A DNA stretch of 64,000 nucleotides from Leptospira terpstrae serovar Hualin str. LT 11-33 = ATCC 700639 (GTDB lineage Bacteria; Spirochaetota; Leptospiria; Leptospirales; Leptospiraceae), in NCBI RefSeq assembly GCF_000332495.1, contig NZ_AOGW02000009.1, positions 293,501 through 357,500 on the forward strand, read 5' to 3'. Below are positions 1 through 6,871 of the stretch, one piece after another (positions within the stretch are counted from its first letter, which is position 1; every line of letters begins with the position of its first letter). The notes under the pieces are model-generated. The model was not told the DNA's origin, ran no database searches, and saw only the letters and a program-made list of their open reading frames with translations. Position numbers and translations under genes: made by a program.

Positions 1-744
1 AAACCTTATTATAATTCAAGAATTCCCGAAAAATTAACGGCAACTGATCTAGTGGTCTCTGCCTCTAAAATCTGGATCTGGTTTCTCGACGAAATTGATA
101 GAGTTACAAATAAGCGTGATGCCGCAGAACTCCGAGAATTTCTCTCACGACGAGGATCTTTAGAACGTAAGGCGTATGGACGAAACCAAGAGCATTTTAC
201 TCGAATATCAAATTTCATTGGTGCTTGCAATAAGGTGGAGTTCCTTGTTGATGATACAGGTAATCGCCGTTTTATCATTTTCTCGTTAGCCGAACCAATT
301 CAGATAGATAAGTTTCAAAAGATTCCAATCGAAAAATTCTGGGCGCAAGTATTTCATCAATACAAAAAAATGCGCTGGAATCAGTTACATTGGAATGTCA
401 CCGAACAACGGCAAGTCGATGAAAATAACATCCAATATAACTATTCAAATAATGAATACGAGATTATTCTTAAATACTTTCGTCCCTTGCAGGAAATTGA
501 ATACGATGAAAAAAACAAAAACCATTTAAAGCTAAGTGCGACAGATATATATCTTTATATCAGCGAGAAACATCCAACCTTTAAAATGAGCACTACCTGG
601 ATTGGTAGAGGTTTAGTAAAAATGAACTTCGTGCGAGCCAAACTCGATAAAAACCACAGAGTATATTTGGTAAAAAAGACCGAAGACACTAAGACACTAG
701 AGACACTATTTTTAAAAAAACGGCAGAGGAAAAATAAAAAATGA
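1..744 (+). CDS. VapE/D5-like phage replication helicase, C-terminal part (cut by window edge)
   Basis: The reading frame is open from base 1, so the N-terminus lies outside the window; 247 codons are visible. The segment IWFLDEIDR followed by RNFIG-type text (HFTRISNFIGACNK) and DDTGNRRF is the C-terminal ATPase signature of virulence-associated E (VapE) and related primase-helicases: a Walker-B-like acidic stretch, then the sensor Asn and the arginine-rich GNRRF motif. Such proteins unwind DNA at origins of phages, satellites and integrative elements. The last 70 residues look like a small winged-helix or accessory domain and are not conserved by eye. The stop codon overlaps the next ATG (ATGA), so it is the first visible gene of a tightly coupled early operon. 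Family assignment is good; the exact replicon type is inference. Confidence 0.8.
   Translation, partial: KPYYNSRIPEKLTATDLVVSASKIWIWFLDEIDRVTNKRDAAELREFLSRRGSLERKAYGRNQEHFTRISNFIGACNKVEFLVDDTGNRRFIIFSLAEPIQIDKFQKIPIEKFWAQVFHQYKKMRWNQLHWNVTEQRQVDENNIQYNYSNNEYEIILKYFRPLQEIEYDEKNKNHLKLSATDIYLYISEKHPTFKMSTTWIGRGLVKMNFVRAKLDKNHRVYLVKKTEDTKTLETLFLKKRQRKNKK
684..712 (+). repeat. Left copy of a 29-bp inverted repeat pair
   Basis: Three AGACACT heptamers spaced 8 and 9 bases apart sit in the 3' end of the VapE-like gene. The reverse complement of this stretch matches 15282-15310 at 28 of 29 positions. The pair brackets about 14.6 kb of the phage-like region, but this copy is inside a coding gene and the element continues to its left, so it is not a clean element terminus. 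Confidence 0.7.
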
Positions 745-1067
745 AACGTAGTATCAAACAGCAATTTAAGCAAGTTGATGAATTGTGGAATTTAAAGAAC
801 AAGTTAAGTATTTCAGAAGGTCAAGTAGATCTCATTAATAGAATAAGAGCCGCCAAAGAAGATCAGAATTTTAGTTTCGAACTTCAAATATACTTTCGTG
901 GCAAAGACATCAGAGATCACCTTTTTCTTGCCGATCACTCTAAAGATTTATTGGTTTCTATACTATCTCATATCGAAACCAACATTCTTTCAAACCATGA
1001 ATCTGATAAGAAAAATTTTGATGATATGTTTCAAGAATTCTTTGCCGAAGGTCTTGGTCTTCGATGA
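741..1067 (+). CDS. Hypothetical phage protein, 108 aa
   Basis: The start ATG overlaps the stop of the helicase gene and an AGAGGAAA Shine-Dalgarno lies about 10 bases upstream. The protein is charged, predicted mostly helical, with no membrane segment or recognisable motif. The stop overlaps the ATG of the next gene. I do not recognise a family. Its place directly behind a replication helicase suggests an accessory role in replication or regulation, which is only a guess from position. Confidence 0.65.
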   Translation: MKRSIKQQFKQVDELWNLKNKLSISEGQVDLINRIRAAKEDQNFSFELQIYFRGKDIRDHLFLADHSKDLLVSILSHIETNILSNHESDKKNFDDMFQEFFAEGLGLR

Positions 1068-1246
1068 AAAGCCGTGATCTACACACAAACCTAGTTCAAA
1101 AAATCAATATGCCGGACTTTTGCAAGTTCTGTGACAGCTTCGCTGTGCATGAATACCAAGGACGTTTACTTTGCGAAGATCATTTCAATGAAGCATGTAA
1201 TAAACTTCTAACATTTGGCCTTTATGGTTCTTTACTAAAATCTTAA
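1064..1246 (+). CDS. Small zinc-ribbon-like protein, 60 aa
   Basis: This short ORF starts in an ATGA overlap with the previous gene. Residues around 20-42 carry CKFC followed about 18 residues later by CEDH, giving a Cys-X2-Cys ... Cys-X3-His arrangement that could hold one zinc ion, as in small treble-clef or zinc-ribbon phage proteins. The C-terminus is short and hydrophobic. Function is unknown; a nucleic-acid or protein adaptor is typical for such folds, but nothing here proves it. Confidence 0.55.
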   Translation: MKSRDLHTNLVQKINMPDFCKFCDSFAVHEYQGRLLCEDHFNEACNKLLTFGLYGSLLKS

Positions 1247-1263
1247 AATTCGGAATTGGATCA

Positions 1264-1440
1264 ATGAAAACAGGAACGAAAATTTTATTATTACCTATCC
1301 CTTCTTTGGCTCTCACCTTTATTTTTTTTAATCTTATCTTTGGTGAGGTTAAGGGTTGGGATCTATATGTTTGGATCTTCTTTCTTTTTATTACAATGGT
1401 TGTCATCGATATATTGGATTACTGGGTGAAGAGAGTATGA
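1264..1440 (+). CDS. Small two-span membrane protein, 58 aa
   Basis: An ATG ORF in the gap between two coupled genes encodes two hydrophobic stretches (about residues 6-28 and 35-52) separated by a short loop with GEVKGWD. Its stop TGA overlaps the ATG at 1437. The length and two-span hairpin resemble phage holin-like or accessory membrane proteins, but it lies in the early module, away from the lysis genes, so a holin role is not favoured. Confidence 0.55.
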   Translation: MKTGTKILLLPIPSLALTFIFFNLIFGEVKGWDLYVWIFFLFITMVVIDILDYWVKRV

Positions 1441-1874
1441 AGTTGAGACCAATTGAAGCCAGAATTCAAATATTGAAATCTCGATTAGAACATATAAACT
1501 TAGTAAAATCTGAGTTCGAGCTTTCTCGTTCCAATCCTAAAAATGAAAATCTTCGAACTAAAATTTTGGGTCAGCTAAAACATGATAAGTACATACATTT
1601 AAAAGAAATAAAAACACTCTCTGTAATTCTATCAGAACTCAACACAGAGAAAATAAAATCAATGGAGAACGAAATGAGACCACCCGTTCGTTTAGAAAAG
1701 TTAAATCAATTTATCGATGGTGAAGAACAATTTGAAGCTTTCATTCACGATCATGTTGTTGAAAGAGGAAGTTTCGAACAGTGCCAAAGGACGCTAAGAA
1801 TGAACGGTGAATTCGTCACCAGAGGAAGCATTTATTCAAAGAATAAAGGAGATTCATCGGAGGTAATAAGATGA
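1437..1874 (+). CDS. Hypothetical helical phage protein, 145 aa
   Basis: The start chosen is the ATG that overlaps the stop of the preceding membrane protein; the frame is open further upstream (to 1356) but that part overlaps the membrane ORF. The first 90 residues are rich in Leu, Lys and Glu and look helical or coiled-coil. Residues 105-140 (HDHVVERGSFEQ, then a Gly-turn region) could be a helix-turn-helix, but the evidence is weak. The 3' end contains GGAGG, which serves as ribosome site for the next gene. Confidence 0.6.
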   Translation: MKLRPIEARIQILKSRLEHINLVKSEFELSRSNPKNENLRTKILGQLKHDKYIHLKEIKTLSVILSELNTEKIKSMENEMRPPVRLEKLNQFIDGEEQFEAFIHDHVVERGSFEQCQRTLRMNGEFVTRGSIYSKNKGDSSEVIR

Positions 1875-2371
1875 AAGATTACACAAAACTAGCAAAGGAA
1901 TTTTCAAAGAAAGGAGTCAGATTGAATTCAAATTTGGATTCCTTCTTAATAGCCTTACAGAACGCAAAGGAACCAAACGAAGATCCTATCAGTCAATGGG
2001 ATGCAATCCGTATTCTCCAAACTATGGTTTGGTTGGAATGGTGTCACACTTTTGGTCTTACGATTGTTTTAGATGTCGATGCAATCATCGACGAAGAATC
2101 TTTTAAAGAGGAAATGAAGTTAAGAGGTTATAATCCTACTCTTGGACTTTCAATGCACGAAGCAGTTAGGGAGAATCTAAACAATGAAGGAAATAACGCA
2201 AAAGAGCCAAAAGGAAATATTTCTGGAGATGACCTACGCACTGGATCTATTTCTAATGGGGCATCATTACTTCCCAAGGAATCAGAAGGCACGGATTCTG
2301 TTTCAAACGCTAATGGGAAGCCTATTGAAGCTAAAGGAGAAGCCCAAGATGGTAGCTCTAAAAGCGGTTGA
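1871..2371 (+). CDS. Hypothetical phage protein with disordered tail, 166 aa
   Basis: It starts in an ATGA overlap, with GGAGG nine bases upstream. Residues 1-95 look like a compact domain (Trp-rich centre WDAIRILQTMVWLEWCH); residues 100-166 are low-complexity and rich in Gly, Ser, Asn and Glu, so probably disordered. No known family is recognised. The 3' end overlaps the next gene by 23 bases in another frame. Confidence 0.6.
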   Translation: MKDYTKLAKEFSKKGVRLNSNLDSFLIALQNAKEPNEDPISQWDAIRILQTMVWLEWCHTFGLTIVLDVDAIIDEESFKEEMKLRGYNPTLGLSMHEAVRENLNNEGNNAKEPKGNISGDDLRTGSISNGASLLPKESEGTDSVSNANGKPIEAKGEAQDGSSKSG

Positions 2372-2582
2372 TCCTAAGTCGGCATATATGGACTCAAAAA
2401 ATCTTGTACCAATTTGGAAAAGGGAAATAGAGAAGATTGATTTAGAAATTCAAGTGCTGGAAGGTGATCTAGAAACCGCAATCGATAACCTCAACTACAT
2501 AAGAGACAAAAAATCAAAACTCAAAAAGCAAAAGGATATTGCTTTAAAAAAAGCGATGGAAGACCAGGTTCTCTTTCAATGA
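2349..2582 (+). CDS. Small coiled-coil protein, 77 aa
   Basis: The frame is open from 2184, but the ATG at 2349 has a well-spaced GGAG (2336-2339) and gives the expected small overlap with the previous gene, so it is preferred. Residues 20-70 form one long charged helix with heptad-like Leu/Ile spacing, probably a coiled coil. The stop overlaps the next ATG. Function unknown. Confidence 0.5.
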   Translation: MVALKAVDPKSAYMDSKNLVPIWKREIEKIDLEIQVLEGDLETAIDNLNYIRDKKSKLKKQKDIALKKAMEDQVLFQ

Positions 2583-2899
2583 ATGTGATTCGTTTGTATA
2601 AAGAGGAATTTATTCTCGACATTTACTACGATGTCGATCTTGGAAATACCCACGTAGCAGACCACGGAGTTACTGACTTGGAACTTTATGAGTTTTTTTC
2701 ACTAGAAAAATACTTGGCGATAAAAAGAAAAGATGGTAGCTTTGAGGCTGTGGGAATGACTTCCAATCGCTCCTTAAAAGTGATTTTTAGAAATCAAAAA
2801 ATGACAAAGAAACAAAAACATTTTTTTGTCATTACTGCTTGGGAGTATAAGCTAAGCAAAGATGAAACGGACGCTATCCGATCCAGGGAAGATTTATGA
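2579..2899 (+). CDS. BrnT-like/DUF4258-like small protein, possible toxin
   Basis: This 106-residue protein has the layout of small BrnT/DUF497 or DUF4258 RNase-fold proteins: an N-terminal strand, an HVADHGVTDLEL segment resembling the K-x-x-x-HGV helix start of BrnT, a beta-rich centre (SFEAVGMTSNRSLKVIF) and a closing strand FFVITAWE followed by a charged helix. BrnT proteins are ribosome-independent RNase toxins paired with BrnA. The next gene overlaps it and is of antitoxin size. The match is by eye and partial, so the toxin role is tentative. Confidence 0.4.
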   Translation: MNVIRLYKEEFILDIYYDVDLGNTHVADHGVTDLELYEFFSLEKYLAIKRKDGSFEAVGMTSNRSLKVIFRNQKMTKKQKHFFVITAWEYKLSKDETDAIRSREDL

Positions 2900-3063
2900 A
2901 AACAAAAGTTGCATTTAACATTGTAACCCCGACGAAAGCCGAGGACAAAAAGATAAAAAAGATCCTTTCCGATGTTGAAAAGAACAAGGATACTTTTGAT
3001 TTATCTAAGGCAAAACATCCAGACGGGAAAGCGGTAAGGAAAAAAACAAAAAAAGCCTCTTGA
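2896..3063 (+). CDS. Small basic protein, candidate BrnA-like antitoxin
   Basis: An ORF of 55 codons starts in an ATGA overlap with the BrnT-like gene. It is lysine-rich, has a short N-terminal strand (KVAFNIVTP), a helix, the segment FDLSKAKHPDGK, and a very basic C-terminus. BrnA antitoxins are also small and encoded directly after the toxin, but they normally carry a clear ribbon-helix-helix, which I cannot confirm here. It could equally be a basic nucleic-acid-binding protein unrelated to toxin-antitoxin systems. Confidence 0.4.
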   Translation: MKTKVAFNIVTPTKAEDKKIKKILSDVEKNKDTFDLSKAKHPDGKAVRKKTKKAS

Positions 3064-3097
3064 CTTAAACTCACCCTTACACCCCGAAATATCGATT

Positions 3098-3640
3098 ATG
3101 CGAAAAATCGAAAAAGTCGGGGAATACACTCGAACTAGACAACCACTTTTAACTTACAAACAGACGGTAGCAGATTGTTTTGATCTTGCTCGTTTGTATT
3201 GGAAAGACCTACTCCTATTCAAAGCCAACGGCATACCATTGGAGGATTTATCTATTCGTGAGTTTTACGAATACATTAAGTCAATTCGGTACGTAAAAGA
3301 TCCTTATAGAAAGGAACACGTAAGCAGACCAAAGATTCTATTGGAACGTGCTAATACAGACCATCCTTTTGATTGTGATGATAGATCCATCTTGTCGCTT
3401 AGTTTCTTTCTCCTTCAAAACAATTTAAAAGGAACAAAATTCAAAACAAGATTGGCTGTCACTGGACGATATGCAGTTCCCAAACATATCTACGTTGAAT
3501 TCAAAGACGAAACCAATTTGGAAAGTCAATGGTCTCCTTATGATTGTACCTATCCTTGGAACAATTTTGGTAAAACTTTATACATTCCACAGTTCAAAAG
3601 GGTTTTTTATGAGGAAAACCATCCAGTTAAAAAACATTGA
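3098..3640 (+). CDS. Transglutaminase-like (papain-fold) protein
   Basis: The 180-residue protein has the order expected for the transglutaminase-like cysteine-protease fold: HPFDCDDRS (Cys nucleophile followed by the helix SILSLSFFLLQ) at about residues 90-108, a strand with HIYVEF (catalytic His) at about 131, and WSPYDCTYPW (the WxxxD/P turn with the third residue Asp) at about 145. Such domains in phages act as maturation proteases, cross-linkers or peptidoglycan-associated enzymes. It precedes the first structural gene by 120 bases. It has no signal peptide or membrane span. The start lacks a good Shine-Dalgarno. Confidence 0.6.
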   Translation: MRKIEKVGEYTRTRQPLLTYKQTVADCFDLARLYWKDLLLFKANGIPLEDLSIREFYEYIKSIRYVKDPYRKEHVSRPKILLERANTDHPFDCDDRSILSLSFFLLQNNLKGTKFKTRLAVTGRYAVPKHIYVEFKDETNLESQWSPYDCTYPWNNFGKTLYIPQFKRVFYEENHPVKKH

Positions 3641-3750
3641 TTCACTTTAAATATATATCATTAATTAGTATTAGGTTGTATTAGTTTAATACTTGTTAAG
3701 GTTTTAATCTTTTTCCTGTTTACAGTTTTTCATTTTATAAAGTGATTCTG
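3641..3750 (+). promoter_or_regulatory. Putative late promoter region with short direct repeats
   Basis: This AT-rich gap holds three related direct repeats of 10-11 bases (TATTAGGTTG, TATTAGTTTAA, TACTTGTTAAG at 3669-3700) that resemble in spacing the 11-bp iterons at 12716. A TATAAA at 3736-3741 with TTCCTG 17 bases upstream is a possible sigma-70 promoter, giving a leader of only about a dozen bases before the ATG at 3761. Promoter and repeat function are inference. Confidence 0.4.
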
Positions 3751-3760
3751 TTAAGCGAAA
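3751..3760 (+). promoter_or_regulatory. AAGCGAAA start-site motif, copy 1
   Basis: TTAAGCGAAA lies directly against the ATG at 3761. It shares AAGCGAAA and its position with six other sites in the late module. Unlike most other copies it has no AGG in front. Confidence 0.7.
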
Positions 3761-4858
3761 ATGTCACAAGTAGAATCAATTCGATTAGAGGGGGACGAAG
3801 CTCCCCCTCAATCGGTCAAAAATATTTTAGTAAGTTATGATTCAATTCTTCATGGAGAGGAAATTGATTCACCTTTGTTTTCAAACGAACCTGTCTTCCT
3901 TTCTGGAGACGATGGAGAAGAATATCTTCTCTTAGGTGAGGATGAAGATACAGGATATCTTGTCTATGGTTTCGAAGATGAAAACGGAGACGCTGTCCTT
4001 GTCTTTGGAGACGATGAAGGAAACGTACATGAATATGAAACCTTAGAAGGATTTAGCTTCAAAGGTTTCAAAGGTTTTAGTCTTCCAAAAATGCCGAAAA
4101 TGAAACTCGGCAAACTTCCTAAAGTAAAATTCAAAGCTCCCAAAATCAAAACAAGCGGCTTAACTAAAGGATTTAGCAAAGTCGGTAAAGGAATCTCTAA
4201 AGGTGTTAGCAGCGTCGGCAAGGGACTATCCAAAGCCGGACAAGCATATACTAAATCAATCTCTGACATCGGTAAAGGAATCGGAAAAGGTGTCTCTTCA
4301 CTTGCGAAAGGTGCAGGAGATATTTTGTCACAAGTTGCTGAAGGAGCAGGAAGCCTCCTTAGTCCTGACTCTGGAATGCCTGAAGAGGAACCAGAGGAAG
4401 AAGAAGAAGTCGAGGAAGAATACGAAGAGGAAATTCCATCGGAAGAATATTCAGAAGAAGAAAGTGAGCAATATTATGAAGAAGAGGAAGAAGAAATGAG
4501 TGGCGAACTTGGATTTGCACAATTTATTCCAATGGCGATGAGTGCAGCTTCGACCATTCAACAAAAGCAAGCTGCAAAGGGAGCCGCCAAAAAAGCATCA
4601 AAGCAAAAAGCTACGGATGCAATTCTTAAAGCTCTCTCTCAAACTAACAAGCCAGTGAAAATTAAAAAGGCCACTCCCACAAAAGCGGCAAGTATTAAAA
4701 TAGCAAAGCCCACTTCAAGTGCTGCTTATGCAAGCGGTAGTTCAACTTCACGAGGGATCTTAGATTCTGAAATTACCCATAAGGTTGATAGTGATAGTAA
4801 AAACACCATCTTGTTAGTTGGTGTTGCTGTTGGTGCATTATTTTTATTTAAAAAATAA
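3761..4858 (+). CDS. Structural-type phage protein with acidic and KG-repeat regions, C-terminal membrane anchor
   Basis: The 365-residue product is modular: residues 1-100 acidic and beta-rich (repeated short strands with GDDGEEYLLLGED-type text); residues 105-200 rich in Lys and Gly with recurring F/V-SKVGKGISKG-like units that would form amphipathic helices; residues 208-245 almost only Glu; residues 250-290 Ala/Lys-rich; and a C-terminal hydrophobic segment (TILLVGVAVGALFLF) ending in Lys-Lys. The segment MSGELGFAQFIPMAMSAAS recalls small virion proteins. It is not recognised as a known family. A membrane-associated minor virion or DNA-delivery protein is a reasonable inference given the capsid candidates downstream. 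Confidence 0.6.
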   Translation: MSQVESIRLEGDEAPPQSVKNILVSYDSILHGEEIDSPLFSNEPVFLSGDDGEEYLLLGEDEDTGYLVYGFEDENGDAVLVFGDDEGNVHEYETLEGFSFKGFKGFSLPKMPKMKLGKLPKVKFKAPKIKTSGLTKGFSKVGKGISKGVSSVGKGLSKAGQAYTKSISDIGKGIGKGVSSLAKGAGDILSQVAEGAGSLLSPDSGMPEEEPEEEEEVEEEYEEEIPSEEYSEEESEQYYEEEEEEMSGELGFAQFIPMAMSAASTIQQKQAAKGAAKKASKQKATDAILKALSQTNKPVKIKKATPTKAASIKIAKPTSSAAYASGSSTSRGILDSEITHKVDSDSKNTILLVGVAVGALFLFKK

Positions 4859-4864
4859 GTAAGT

Positions 4865-4876
4865 AGGTAAGCGAAA
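4865..4876 (+). promoter_or_regulatory. AAGCGAAA start-site motif, copy 2
   Basis: AGGTAAGCGAAA ends directly at the ATG at 4877. The AGG could pair weakly with 16S rRNA, while the following TAAGCGAAA is conserved beyond what a Shine-Dalgarno needs. Confidence 0.7.
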
Positions 4877-5083
4877 ATGTTTGGAACAAAACGAAAAAAA
4901 AGAAGTCTTCCAAAGAAGCCGAAGGCTCCAAAGGCATCGGCTTCTATAGAAGTTTGGAAGCGTTATGCTGAACGAGTGAAGGCTTGGGAAGCGAAAGTGA
5001 AGGCAAAAACAGAGCCTTTAAAAAAGAAGAAAGCACTTATCAACCAAATTCGAAGTGCAGTGAACAAAGTTAAGGCGGCTTAA
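4877..5083 (+). CDS. Small highly basic protein, 68 aa
   Basis: About one third of the residues are Lys or Arg, with several Pro-Lys pairs and one predicted helix (SIEVWKRYAERVKAWEAKVK). It is soluble and without Cys. Very basic small proteins in phage late operons are often DNA-condensing or internal virion proteins. It lies between two structural-type genes and its stop (TAA) is two bases before the next ATG. No family is recognised. Confidence 0.6.
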   Translation: MFGTKRKKRSLPKKPKAPKASASIEVWKRYAERVKAWEAKVKAKTEPLKKKKALINQIRSAVNKVKAA

Positions 5084-5084
5084 T

Positions 5085-5624
5085 ATGAGTTTTAAACAAA
5101 ACGTCATGTCAGGAGCCAAACTTGGAGGAGCTGCTTTTGTTGGTTATGCTTTGAACCGATTTCTTTCTACGATGGAGTATTCCAAACAAATCATGAAAGA
5201 ATCTCCAGAAACCGGAGCTGTAATTGTGTCCGCTGGTATAACAGTGGGAGCAATCAAATTCCAAGACAAGATTAAGGACAAACTAGTCCGAGTCGGTATC
5301 GTTGCTGGATCTGCATCCGCTACGCTTCATTTGGCAACTAGAATTCCAACGGTTCAAAATGCCCTTCCTGCTGGTGTTGTAAGTGCGTTAGCCGGTGAAA
5401 CCGATGAATACATCGAAGTATCTGGAGAAGAGGCAGAAAACCAAATCAATGCGGAAGTTGATCGAAGAATTCAACAAGCATTCAACGAAGGAAAGATTCA
5501 ATATCTTGCTCCAAGCGAAAGTTCGGAAGTTGGTGAGTCAGAACCAGTTTATGAGTTTGGTAACGATGAATTCGAGGAAGAAGAAGAAGTCTCCGGTGCT
5601 GAATCGGTCTTCGACCTCGTGTAA
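5085..5624 (+). CDS. Membrane-associated phage protein, 179 aa
   Basis: Residues 1-105 contain two or three Gly/Ala-rich hydrophobic stretches (GAKLGGAAFVGYALNRF; GAVIVSAGITVGAI; VGIVAGSASATLHLA), likely short membrane spans; residues 120-150 form a charged helix; the tail is strongly acidic (FEEEEEVSGAESVFDLV). The acidic tail resembles that of the 365-residue protein two genes upstream. It may be an inner-membrane or virion-membrane protein. There is no AAGCGAAA motif at this start; it probably depends on coupling to the preceding gene. Confidence 0.55.
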   Translation: MSFKQNVMSGAKLGGAAFVGYALNRFLSTMEYSKQIMKESPETGAVIVSAGITVGAIKFQDKIKDKLVRVGIVAGSASATLHLATRIPTVQNALPAGVVSALAGETDEYIEVSGEEAENQINAEVDRRIQQAFNEGKIQYLAPSESSEVGESEPVYEFGNDEFEEEEEVSGAESVFDLV

Positions 5625-5635
5625 ATGATTTCAAA

Positions 5636-5658
5636 AAGCGAAAATAGGTAAGCGAAAA
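5636..5658 (+). promoter_or_regulatory. AAGCGAAA start-site motif, tandem copies 3a and 3b
   Basis: Two copies of AAGCGAAAA lie 14-15 bases apart; the second (AGGTAAGCGAAAA) abuts the ATG at 5659, the major capsid candidate. This is the only doubled site, in front of what is probably the most expressed gene. Confidence 0.7.
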
Positions 5659-6348
5659 ATGCAAACACAACAACAACCGACACAAGCACGTGTTAATAAA
5701 AATTCAAATGCGAGAAAGACAGTTCAATCTGAAATTTCTCTTCTTATGCAAAAGGGAGGAATCCCAATTGAGCTTCATTCAACTGCTAAATTGGCCACTG
5801 GTGATAAATCATTTGGTTTCTTTGCTGGTAATGAAGACCGGGCAAACTATGGCCATCTAGCTCACTATGGTCTTGGTGGTAAAAACCCTATCGAGTCTCA
5901 AAAAGGGAAACTCGTAGGGTTTCAAGTAGAGTTACATGGGCCTGACTTTGCAGCGTTAAACCTTGCAGGTGACGGAACCTACAATGTTTTAGATGCGGCA
6001 AACAAACTAATCAATATGATTCGATTCAGAATCACAAAGAACAAAACAGTTCTTCGTGAAGGATCTTTCAAATCGATCATTGACCCTCTTCCTAGAATTT
6101 TGAAGCCTTCCAAGGTTGGAACTGGAATTGAAAACGGTCTGGTTGCTGTAAGTGCAGTAGAAACTCAAACAGGAAACATCGAAGAAAGAAACTCTGGTTT
6201 AAGAGTACTTTATCTTCCAGTGGATTTTTCAAACAACGATTCCTTTGTTTTTGAAGCATGGCTACCATCTCAAAGTGGTGGTGTTGATGCAGCATTGAAT
6301 AACCACCTTTTGGTTGTTACTGCACTCGGTGTGGAATTCCCAAAATAA
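5659..6348 (+). CDS. Candidate major capsid protein (jelly-roll type suspected)
   Basis: The 229-residue protein has a short polar N-terminal arm (residues 1-25, Gln/Asn-rich), then predicted beta strands alternating with loops over its whole length (IELHSTAKLA, KLVGFQVELHG, LINMIRFRITKN, GLRVLYLPVDF, SFVFEAWLP, HLLVVTALGVEF), and no membrane segment, signal or catalytic motif. That profile and length fit a double jelly-roll capsid protein or the larger of two single jelly-roll proteins rather than an HK97-fold protein, which would be longer and accompanied by portal and protease. It is preceded by a doubled start motif and followed by a strong hairpin, both consistent with high expression. 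The assignment is inference from layout and strand pattern, not from sequence identity. Confidence 0.45.
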   Translation: MQTQQQPTQARVNKNSNARKTVQSEISLLMQKGGIPIELHSTAKLATGDKSFGFFAGNEDRANYGHLAHYGLGGKNPIESQKGKLVGFQVELHGPDFAALNLAGDGTYNVLDAANKLINMIRFRITKNKTVLREGSFKSIIDPLPRILKPSKVGTGIENGLVAVSAVETQTGNIEERNSGLRVLYLPVDFSNNDSFVFEAWLPSQSGGVDAALNNHLLVVTALGVEFPK

Positions 6349-6375
6349 ACGTTTCTAAAGAAACTAATTCAATTT

Positions 6376-6400
6376 AAAGACCGGTGAAGAGCCGGTCTTT
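6376..6400 (+). terminator. Perfect 9-bp hairpin after the capsid candidate, no U-tract
   Basis: AAAGACCGG (6376-6384) pairs perfectly with CCGGTCTTT (6392-6400) over a 7-base loop. There is no run of T after the stem on either strand, so it may be an RNA-processing or stability element, or a partial terminator that lowers downstream expression. Confidence 0.5.
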
Positions 6401-6404
6401 GCAA

Positions 6405-6418
6405 CGGTAAGCGAAAAA
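6405..6418 (+). promoter_or_regulatory. AAGCGAAA start-site motif, copy 4
   Basis: CGGTAAGCGAAAAA ends at the ATG at 6419. The A-run is longer by two than in copies 1 and 2, so the distance to the ATG varies from 0 to 2 extra bases. Confidence 0.7.
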
Positions 6419-6871
6419 ATGAATACTAAAGTAAATTACAAAGGCAATGACTATACAGTGTTAGCCGGGATGAATAAAACAGTCAGTCCCGTGAATGGAG
6501 ATAGCTATACAAAGGCTATGACTATCGAAAACAACACGAACAAAGATGGAAGAGTTATTGGTGTTATATTAAGATACAAAGGTGAAATTGATGACGTTTG
6601 TATAGAATTCAAAACTTCTAAAACAAAAAACAATCCTCCGATTTCTGGAGACCTTGCCCTAGCTGTTTTGGGTTCAAAGATTTCACCAAACTTTTCTACT
6701 CCTGCATTTCAAATATTCCCATTTCCTGGTGATGGAATTTTAATTACAAAAAATCTTGCAATCGAAATTCACTTAAAGACTTGGGCTATTCCTGTTCCGG
6801 AAAGAAGCGTAATGATAGCACTTCTTATGGAAGAATTGGACGACTCGAAGGAAGTGGTTCAGAAAAAATAA
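6419..6871 (+). CDS. Candidate minor capsid or spike-base protein, 150 aa
   Basis: A soluble, beta-rich protein with alternating strands (YTVLAGM, TKAMTIENN, RVIGVILRYKG, VCIEFKTSK, GILITKNLAIEIHLKTW, SVMIALLMEEL). Its size fits a single jelly roll (about 150-170 residues). It lies between the 229-residue capsid candidate and a 220-residue beta-rich protein, and its stop TAA shares a base with the next ATG. No family was recognised; a structural role is inferred from location and strand content. Confidence 0.5.
   Translation: MNTKVNYKGNDYTVLAGMNKTVSPVNGDSYTKAMTIENNTNKDGRVIGVILRYKGEIDDVCIEFKTSKTKNNPPISGDLALAVLGSKISPNFSTPAFQIFPFPGDGILITKNLAIEIHLKTWAIPVPERSVMIALLMEELDDSKEVVQKK

Noticed and set aside
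1264..1440. Holin in the early region
   Set aside because: Two-span hairpin fits, but it lies among replication genes and a better candidate exists at 11707.
4203..4499. Lys-rich reading frame inside the 365-residue structural gene
   Set aside because: Second frame of a Glu/Lys-rich repeat; no own ribosome site.
5659..6348. HK97-type capsid protein
   Set aside because: Too short for the usual HK97 capsid precursor, no protease, scaffold or portal next to it, and strand pattern is beta throughout.
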